Shown: one piece after another, positions 14,293 to 18,910 of the stretch | Layout of the letters: the number at the start of each line of letters is the position of its first letter | Numbering within the stretch: position 1 is the stretch's first letter | Assembly: GCA_002254395.1 (NCBI GenBank) | Contig: NJDN01000003.1 | Coordinates: forward strand, 1-18,910 | Source: Candidatus Pacearchaeota archaeon ex4484_71 | GTDB taxonomy: Archaea > Nanobdellota > Nanobdellia > Pacearchaeales > GW2011-AR1 | Direction: 5' to 3' | DNA: 18,910 bases | Made by a program: the position numbers and the translations under genes | The notes under the pieces: model-generated | Seen by the model: the letters and a program-made list of their open reading frames with translations, nothing else | Told to the model about the DNA's origin: nothing | Database searches by the model: none

Positions 14293-17130
14293 TTAACAGA
14301 TGTAGATTATTCCGGTGTTTTCTCTGATTTTAAACTCTTTTTGGCCTTTACAATCTTTTATTTTCCCCTCGGAGACTTCAATTTTCTTAGAATTGGTACG
14401 TTCTTTTATAGATTCCAGGTTTTTTTCAATAATTTTTGAAAATTCCTTATTTATCTGTAATTTTATCGTGATTCTTTCTTCTTTTTTGAATCCCATCTCT
14501 TTTCTGAATGCTTGGATTTTTCGAGAAATCTCTCTCGCGTAGCCCTCCGCCTCTAGTTCAGGGGTTATTTTAAAATCGAGAATAATGTCTGGTTCACCAG
14601 AACTCTTTTTAACTTCAAGTTCTTTAACGTTAAGTTGAGAAATTATTATCTCTTTTAATTCTGGGGCTATCTCATTATTATAAGATATTGTTGCTTTCGC
14701 AAGAGGCCACTTCAATCCCCTCTTGTTCTGATCTCTATCTTTTAGGCCCTTTGATATCAACTTTCGTATGTCTTCCATTTGTTTAATTTCTTCTTCGCTA
14801 ATTTTTACTTTTTCTGATTTTGGAAATTCTTCTAAGTGGACAGATTCCTTGGAACTATCGCTCGTTAATTCACGGAATATTTTTTCTGAAATGAAAGGCA
14901 TTATTGGAGCAATTATTTTTGATGTTTTTTCCAAAACTTTGTAAAGTGTCTTTTTTGTTTCTGGATCTTTGTTGTTGAATTTTTCACGGGTATTCCTAAC
15001 ATACCATGTTGATAGATCATCTATAAAATCTCTTATAGAGTTTGTTGCCTTTATTGTATTGTATTTAAACAAATTTGACTCGACAGCATCTCGCATTTCC
15101 TCTACCCTATTTAAAATCCACCTATTTTTTAGAGATTTTGGGGCATTGAAATTTTTATCATCATCTTCTTTATTTTGCATGTAAAAGTTGTGGACGTTAT
15201 ACAAAAGCACTAAAACTTTTCGATATATTTCTTCGACCCCTTTTTCAGAGAAATTAAAGTTATCCGCATTCATAACTGAAGACTGCAAGAGATAAAATCT
15301 AAGGGTGTCTGCGCCATATTTTTTAAGAATTTTCAAAGGGTCGGGAAAATTTTCCTTTGATTTGCTCATCTTTTGTCCGTCCTCCGCAAGTATAGTCCCT
15401 GTGGTGAGCACATTTTCAAAAGGAATTTTGTCAAAGAGAATTGCAGATAAGACCATCATGTAATAGAACCATGCTCTTGTTTGTCCGATATACTCTGTAA
15501 CGAACTGGGCAGGAAAATGTTTATCAAAGTATTCTTTCTGTTCAAATGGATAATGGAACTGTGCGAAAGTCATTGCTCCGGATTCAAACCAACAGTCGAG
15601 AACTTCTGGAATTCGGGTGTATTCTTCTTCATTTATTTCTAGTTTTACATCGTCCAAATAATCTTTGTGTAAGTCTACTTCCTTTCCGGGTAGATTCTTT
15701 GCATATTTTTTCAATTCTTCAATCGACCCAATTACCTTCACTTTTCCAGAAGGAGATTTCCAAATTGGAATTGCGGTAGCCCAATATCTATTTCGTGTTA
15801 TGTTCCAATCAGGGGCAGTTTCAATATTATGTTTCATTCTTCCTTCTTTTAAGAACTCTGGAATCCAGTTTATATTTTTGTTAAGTTTTAGAAGTTTTTT
15901 CTTTATCTTTTGAATATCAACAAACCATGCAGGAAGAGCACGATAAATTAATTTCGTTCCACATCTGTAACAAAAAGGATATTCGTGTTCCATTTTTCTT
16001 GAAAGGATTGCTTTCCCAGATTTTTTTAAATCAACAACTATCTCTTCATTTGTATCATGAACAAATTTTCCCGCATAGTCCTTTACTTCCTCAGTAAATC
16101 TGCCTCTCTCATCAACAGGTTGCACCATTGGTATTTTGTATTTTCTACAGATAGCGTTGTCCTCTTCTCCAAACGCAGGAGCAGTATGAACTATTCCTGT
16201 TCCATCTTCTGCAGTCACAAAATCTCCAAGAATTATTTTGAATGCATTAGAAGTATCTTTAAAATAAGGGTAAAGAGGTTCGTATTCCACACCCTCCAAT
16301 TCTTTTCCTTTTACTTCTTTTTCTATTTTGTATTCTTCTTTTGATTTGTAGAATTTACTAATCAGTTCTTTTGCCATTAAGTATGTGTTTCCATCTTTAT
16401 CTTTAACAAAAGAATATGTTAATTCAGGATTCACGGTCAATGCTAAATTCGAAGGAAGAGTCCAAGGGGTTGTGGTCCAAGCAATTGCAAAAGTATTTTT
16501 CATGTTTTTCAGTTTAAATTTTACCACAACTGTCAGGTCTTTTACATTCTTATAAGAATCATCCATTGCAATCTCTGACTTAGCCAGAGGCGTTGAGCAT
16601 CTTGGGCAATACATAAGTATTTTTTCGCCCTCATAGAGGTAGCCCTTTTCATACAATTGTTTGAATGCCCACCAAACCGATTCGATATAATCTCTGTCCA
16701 TTGTTTTGTAGCCTCCTTTAAAATCCACCCATCGCCCTACACGGTCAATATATTTTTCCCATTCATCTGCATATTCCATAACTTTACTCCTGCAAAAGTT
16801 GTTGAATTTCTTGACTCCCATTTTTTCAATTTCATCCTTCGAGTTTATTTTCAAATTTTTTTCCGCAATATTTTCTACAGGCAATCCATGGCAATCCCAC
16901 CCCCAATTTCTTTTGACATACCTGCCTTTCATAGTGAAAAATCTGGGGAATACATCTTTCAAAATTGACGCCAATAAATGTCCGTAATGTGGAAGGCCTG
17001 TGGCGAAGGGGGGTCCATCATAAAAGATATAAGGATCTCCTTTGGAGGTCTTTTCCAATGATTTTTCAAATATCTTTTTTTCCTTCCAGAATTTTATAAT
17101 TCCTTCTTCAATTTCATTGATGTCTGTCAT
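14293..17130 (-). CDS. ileS: Isoleucyl-tRNA synthetase
   Basis: This class Ia synthetase charges tRNA-Ile and edits misactivated valine. In the 945-residue protein numbered from ATG 17130, the HIGH-type motif is PPFATGLPHYGHLLAS (HYGH 48-51) and KMSKS (in DGQKMSKSKE) lies near residue 587. The CP1 editing domain contains WTTTPWTLPSNLAL (218-231) and EDGTGIVHTAPAFGEED (308-324). Cysteine pairs CPRC (175-178) and CYRC (387-390) are candidate zinc sites. DCWFESGAMTFAQFHYP marks the return to the catalytic core. The anticodon-binding and C-terminal parts are present, and the length is a little under the usual archaeal size of about 1000-1050. A TTG three codons upstream (17139) is in frame, but the TATA-like box at 17151-17161 is centred 26 bases before ATG 17130, which I take as the start. 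Confidence 0.95.
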   Translation of the reverse strand: MTDINEIEEGIIKFWKEKKIFEKSLEKTSKGDPYIFYDGPPFATGLPHYGHLLASILKDVFPRFFTMKGRYVKRNWGWDCHGLPVENIAEKNLKINSKDEIEKMGVKKFNNFCRSKVMEYADEWEKYIDRVGRWVDFKGGYKTMDRDYIESVWWAFKQLYEKGYLYEGEKILMYCPRCSTPLAKSEIAMDDSYKNVKDLTVVVKFKLKNMKNTFAIAWTTTPWTLPSNLALTVNPELTYSFVKDKDGNTYLMAKELISKFYKSKEEYKIEKEVKGKELEGVEYEPLYPYFKDTSNAFKIILGDFVTAEDGTGIVHTAPAFGEEDNAICRKYKIPMVQPVDERGRFTEEVKDYAGKFVHDTNEEIVVDLKKSGKAILSRKMEHEYPFCYRCGTKLIYRALPAWFVDIQKIKKKLLKLNKNINWIPEFLKEGRMKHNIETAPDWNITRNRYWATAIPIWKSPSGKVKVIGSIEELKKYAKNLPGKEVDLHKDYLDDVKLEINEEEYTRIPEVLDCWFESGAMTFAQFHYPFEQKEYFDKHFPAQFVTEYIGQTRAWFYYMMVLSAILFDKIPFENVLTTGTILAEDGQKMSKSKENFPDPLKILKKYGADTLRFYLLQSSVMNADNFNFSEKGVEEIYRKVLVLLYNVHNFYMQNKEDDDKNFNAPKSLKNRWILNRVEEMRDAVESNLFKYNTIKATNSIRDFIDDLSTWYVRNTREKFNNKDPETKKTLYKVLEKTSKIIAPIMPFISEKIFRELTSDSSKESVHLEEFPKSEKVKISEEEIKQMEDIRKLISKGLKDRDQNKRGLKWPLAKATISYNNEIAPELKEIIISQLNVKELEVKKSSGEPDIILDFKITPELEAEGYAREISRKIQAFRKEMGFKKEERITIKLQINKEFSKIIEKNLESIKERTNSKKIEVSEGKIKDCKGQKEFKIRENTGIIYIC

Positions 17131-17150
17131 TAATTTCAATAGAAGAACAT

Positions 17151-17161
17151 GTTTTTAAAAG
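17151..17161 (-). promoter_or_regulatory. TATA box of ileS
   Basis: The minus strand reads CTTTTAAAAAC, centred about 26 bases before ATG 17130. It lies in the gap after dph5, so ileS has its own promoter. Confidence 0.55.
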
Positions 17162-17173
17162 TTATTCAATACC

Positions 17174-17887
17174 TCACAACTTTTCTAAAAATTCTTTTTC
17201 AAAAAAATGTAGTTTGCTCGGAATTATTATGCAGTATGGTTTTCTAACTCCAGAGAATTCTTTCAACTCTTCAAATGTTTTATAATGTACTTTGTTTCTT
17301 TCAGTTCCTAGAGCTTGACAGACAACCAGCTTTTTTAACGGAACTCCATATTTTTTTGAGGATTCTTCTAACTGGTAGAGGGCGTCTTGGAAATTCAATC
17401 CAATGTCTACAAGGATTAGTGAATGGGCTTCTTGACTAAGGTTTTGCTGCACAATCTTCATGAAAGAATCTGGGTGAAAACTTTTTTTCCATGCAGGCAT
17501 TGAAGCGACTTTTCCAAATTTGTATAACTGCAATCCAGTTTCTCCAACAGCATCGAATATGGAAGCATTATACAGTATCTGACATTTTACCTTTTGTTCT
17601 TTTGCTTCTTGAATTAAAGAGATGTGGGTGGTGGCTGTTAAGGGGCTTCCATAAACTAGGAGGGCAACATTTAATTTTTTTGCCTCGTCAACGATTTCCA
17701 AACTTTCTACTTTGTCTCGATCGGCGGGCAAGACTTTTTTTCCCGCAATTTCCTCTAACTGGTGAGGGGTATATGGGAAATCCACCGTGTAATTTTCAAG
17801 ATATATTCTCTTGCATCTAGAAATTGCATCAAGACCTTCTTTTGAGATGCTTCTAACATTTAATCCCAATCCTATGATATATAACAT
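17174..17887 (-). CDS. dph5: Diphthine synthase (diphthamide biosynthesis methyltransferase)
   Basis: Dph5 uses S-adenosylmethionine to methylate the modified histidine of translation elongation factor 2 on the way to diphthamide. The 237-residue protein matches the family in length and motifs. These include the N-terminal MLYIIGLGLN, the LENYTVDFPY segment, LVYGSPLTATTH (78-88), and NASIFDAVGETGLQLYKFG (107-125), the most diagnostic stretch. Further on are FHPDSFMKIVQQNL and a C-terminal VCQALGTERNKVHYKTFEEL. The family usually has GDP-x-x-ATTH at the SAM pocket, and here Asp is Ser (S81). The fold resembles tetrapyrrole methylases, but the motifs fit Dph5 better. A TATA-like box centred 26 bases before ATG 17887 predicts a leaderless transcript, and ileS follows downstream under its own promoter. 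Confidence 0.93.
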   Translation of the reverse strand: MLYIIGLGLNVRSISKEGLDAISRCKRIYLENYTVDFPYTPHQLEEIAGKKVLPADRDKVESLEIVDEAKKLNVALLVYGSPLTATTHISLIQEAKEQKVKCQILYNASIFDAVGETGLQLYKFGKVASMPAWKKSFHPDSFMKIVQQNLSQEAHSLILVDIGLNFQDALYQLEESSKKYGVPLKKLVVCQALGTERNKVHYKTFEELKEFSGVRKPYCIIIPSKLHFFEKEFLEKL

Positions 17888-17907
17888 AAAGTTTGTAATA
17901 GTTGACC

Positions 17908-17918
17908 AGTTTTAAAAC
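17908..17918 (-). promoter_or_regulatory. TATA box of dph5
   Basis: The minus strand reads GTTTTAAAACT, centred about 26 bases before ATG 17887. Confidence 0.55.
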
Positions 17919-17964
17919 TTATCTTATTTTCCGAAATTTGATTTAGATAAAAAAATACAGAAAA

Positions 17965-17975
17965 AGATATAAATC
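17965..17975 (+). promoter_or_regulatory. TATA box of the 153-residue protein gene
   Basis: AGATATAAATC is centred about 22 bases before ATG 17992 and about 34 before the next in-frame ATG at 18004. The first is the closer fit. Confidence 0.5.
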
Positions 17976-17991
17976 TAAAAATTTTGTATTT

Positions 17992-18453
17992 ATGTGGTCG
18001 GGAATGGCAAAGGAAAGGTATTATCATTTTAATCCGTTAGCAAGTTCACATAAGGTTATAGAAAGAATTGTGGGCAGTGAGGATGAACCAAAATCAATGT
18101 ATGAAATTCTTGAGACAATTAAAAAATCAAACCCAGATGAGTATTATTTAAAGGTTGTTCAAGAGTCTTTAGAGTCAATGGCGAGAGAGGGAGCAGCCAT
18201 AATAGGGAACTCCCCTGAAAATTCGAAGATTCTAAAAAGTATGAAGGTAAGAGAGAGTGCGACTTCTCCTGGAAGAAGGAGTTTGGAAAAAGAAGTGTTC
18301 TATTGGAAGGAATTGAATAGAGGGGAAAGAAGAAAGATTATAGGAAAAATATTTTGGGAAGATATCAAAAACTTTTTCACTCCTCCGAGAATAAGAAGAG
18401 TCAATTATAACACTTGTTCAAGTGAATACATTTATCATCAAGAATCACTTTAA
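17992..18453 (+). CDS. Hypothetical protein, 153 residues
   Basis: I do not recognise this soluble, charged protein. Residues about 20-72 (KVIERIVG...SMYEILETIKKSNPDEYYLKVVQESLESMAREGAAII) are helical with a spacing that could be a winged-helix or other small helical bundle: two helices, then a 'MAREGAAII' end like a wing. The C-terminal half is basic and aromatic (RRSLEKEVFYWKELNRGERRKI, then FWEDIKNFFTPPRIRRV), which may bind nucleic acid or membrane. A DNA-binding role is a guess only. The gene is divergent from dph5, with TATA-like boxes about 57 bases apart, and its stop overlaps the stop of the convergent small membrane protein gene by three to four bases. The next in-frame ATG (18004) is an alternative start. 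Confidence 0.65.
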   Translation: MWSGMAKERYYHFNPLASSHKVIERIVGSEDEPKSMYEILETIKKSNPDEYYLKVVQESLESMAREGAAIIGNSPENSKILKSMKVRESATSPGRRSLEKEVFYWKELNRGERRKIIGKIFWEDIKNFFTPPRIRRVNYNTCSSEYIYHQESL

Positions 18454-18725
18454 TGTTTTGAAGGTTTTTTTATCCTTTTCTTGACATTTTGTTTTTTTAG
18501 ACTTCTACTTGTAACAATGTTGATAAATAAGGAGCTGAATAATAAAAAGTCGTTTTTTAGGATGAGTCCTATAATCGCACCCCCCATGGAAATTAAGATA
18601 AGAATTTTGAATAGTCCTCTCCAAGCATCTAATTCTTCAGAAGTATACCTTGCTAGTAAATCTCCAATGGGAAATCCCAATAAAAGCACTGCAAATCCAA
18701 GAATTATTTTCATAATGTAAAGCAT
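18450..18725 (-). CDS. Small multi-helix membrane protein
   Basis: The 91-residue protein has three likely membrane helices: about 6-24 (KIILGFAVLLLGFPIGDLLA), 38-56 (FKILILISMGGAIIGLILK) and 58-72 (NDFLLFSSLFINIVT). A loop with YTSEELDAWRG follows the first helix, and the C-terminal tail is strongly basic (about 73-91). The basic tail suggests it lies inside the cell. I do not recognise the family, although similar proteins seem familiar from DPANN genomes. A TATA-like box at 18745-18756 is centred about 26 bases before ATG 18725; the in-frame ATG at 18713 (MKIILGF) is an alternative start. The gene is divergent from the regulator-like gene at the right edge and shares with it a repeated promoter element. 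Confidence 0.7.
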   Translation of the reverse strand: MLYIMKIILGFAVLLLGFPIGDLLARYTSEELDAWRGLFKILILISMGGAIIGLILKNDFLLFSSLFINIVTSRSLKKQNVKKRIKKPSKH

Positions 18726-18729
18726 ATTT

Positions 18730-18741
18730 TAAATCGGTGAA
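18730..18741 (+). repeat. 12-bp direct repeat, copy 1
   Basis: TAAATCGGTGAA lies between the TATA-like box (18745-18756) and the ATG (18725) of the leftward membrane protein gene, where a bound protein would block transcription start. Confidence 0.6.
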
Positions 18742-18744
18742 AAG

Positions 18745-18756
18745 GGTATTTATATT
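18745..18756 (-). promoter_or_regulatory. TATA-like box of the small membrane protein gene
   Basis: The minus strand reads ATATAAATACCC, centred about 26 bases before ATG 18725. Confidence 0.45.
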
Positions 18757-18776
18757 TTATTACTTCCCCCCGAAAA

Positions 18777-18787
18777 AATTATATATT
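18777..18787 (+). promoter_or_regulatory. TATA box of the right-edge regulator gene
   Basis: AATTATATATT is centred about 25 bases before ATG 18807, again predicting a leaderless transcript. Confidence 0.55.
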
Positions 18788-18788
18788 C

Positions 18789-18800
18789 TAAATCGGTGAA
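18789..18800 (+). repeat. 12-bp direct repeat, copy 2
   Basis: A second exact TAAATCGGTGAA lies 59 bases after the first. It falls between the TATA-like box and the ATG of the rightward regulator gene, the position expected of a repressor site. Confidence 0.6.
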
Positions 18801-18806
18801 TTTTAT

Positions 18807-18910
18807 ATGATTGATTTTGCATGTAAGAAATTTGATATAGAAGAGGTTATTAGATGCAGTTTAGGTTTGACAAAAACAGAATTTAAAATTTTAATGTTTT
18901 TTCTTAAACA
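18807..18910 (+). CDS. Winged-helix transcriptional regulator, C-terminus cut by window edge
   Basis: Only the first 34 codons are inside the window, with no stop: MIDFACKKFDIEEVIRCSLG and then LTKTEFKILMFFLK. The opening 'IDFACKxFxxEEVIxCxLGLTKxExKI' pattern is one I associate with archaeal TrmB/MarR-like winged-helix regulators: a short N-terminal extension with two cysteines (C6 and C17), then the first helix of the HTH domain (LTKTEFKILMFFL). The family call is moderate because the recognition helix is outside the window. The start is supported by the TATA box centred about 25 bases upstream. A 12-bp direct repeat in this promoter and in the divergent one suggests that this protein, or another, controls both genes. 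Confidence 0.7.
   Translation, partial: MIDFACKKFDIEEVIRCSLGLTKTEFKILMFFLK

Noticed and set aside
1..18910. CRISPR array, transposon or prophage
   Set aside because: No regularly spaced repeats, transposase motifs, inverted terminal repeats or phage genes were seen; gene content is ordinary chromosomal.

Overview
This AT-rich window comes from an archaeon, most likely a DPANN lineage of the Woesearchaeota/Pacearchaeota type. That placement is inferred from several things: archaeal pilin-type class III signal peptides, a TrmB-family regulator, a diphthamide synthase (Dph5), an archaeal SRP RNA, TATA-box promoters, and Cys/Trp-rich surface-protein repeats of a kind common in DPANN genomes. No mobile element, CRISPR array or phage gene is visible.

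Layout. Positions 1-1709 (minus strand) hold four small type IV pilin-like genes in a row, two junctions being ATGA stop/start overlaps. The first gene of the row carries a single-base frameshift that splits it. Positions 1800-2058 (minus) hold the SRP RNA, which fills the only long stretch without a protein gene. Positions 2167-6180 (minus) encode two exported proteins: a 1108-residue multidomain surface protein and a small membrane-anchored protein with two Cys/Trp repeats. Next come a membrane-anchored nuclease fused to a lamin-tail domain (6266-7024), tRNA-Leu(UAA) (7068-7151), an 82-residue unknown protein, and thioredoxin reductase with a 65-residue partner (7497-8610). On the plus strand lie argS, a MscS-type channel gene and a dihydrouridine synthase gene (8687-12377). 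The minus strand then carries two unknown genes, a TrmB-family regulator gene, ileS and dph5 (12353-17887). The right end has an unknown plus-strand gene, a small minus-strand membrane protein gene, and the start of a winged-helix regulator gene cut by the window edge.

How they fit together. The left third looks like cell-surface equipment: pilins, a giant adhesin-like protein, a repeat protein and a surface nuclease. The SRP RNA that would help target exported proteins lies among them. The rest is housekeeping: tRNA charging and modification, EF-2 modification, redox and osmotic protection.

The most consistent signal is promoter architecture. For nearly every first gene of a transcription unit, a TATA-like box is centred about 24-27 bases before the start codon, so transcription should begin at or next to the ATG (leaderless mRNA). 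This spacing was also used to choose starts for argS, ileS and one pilin gene. I see no clear undescribed system. The best leads are the frameshifted pilin gene, a C8 tract in the giant surface gene, and a 12-bp direct repeat at the two divergent promoters at the right end.
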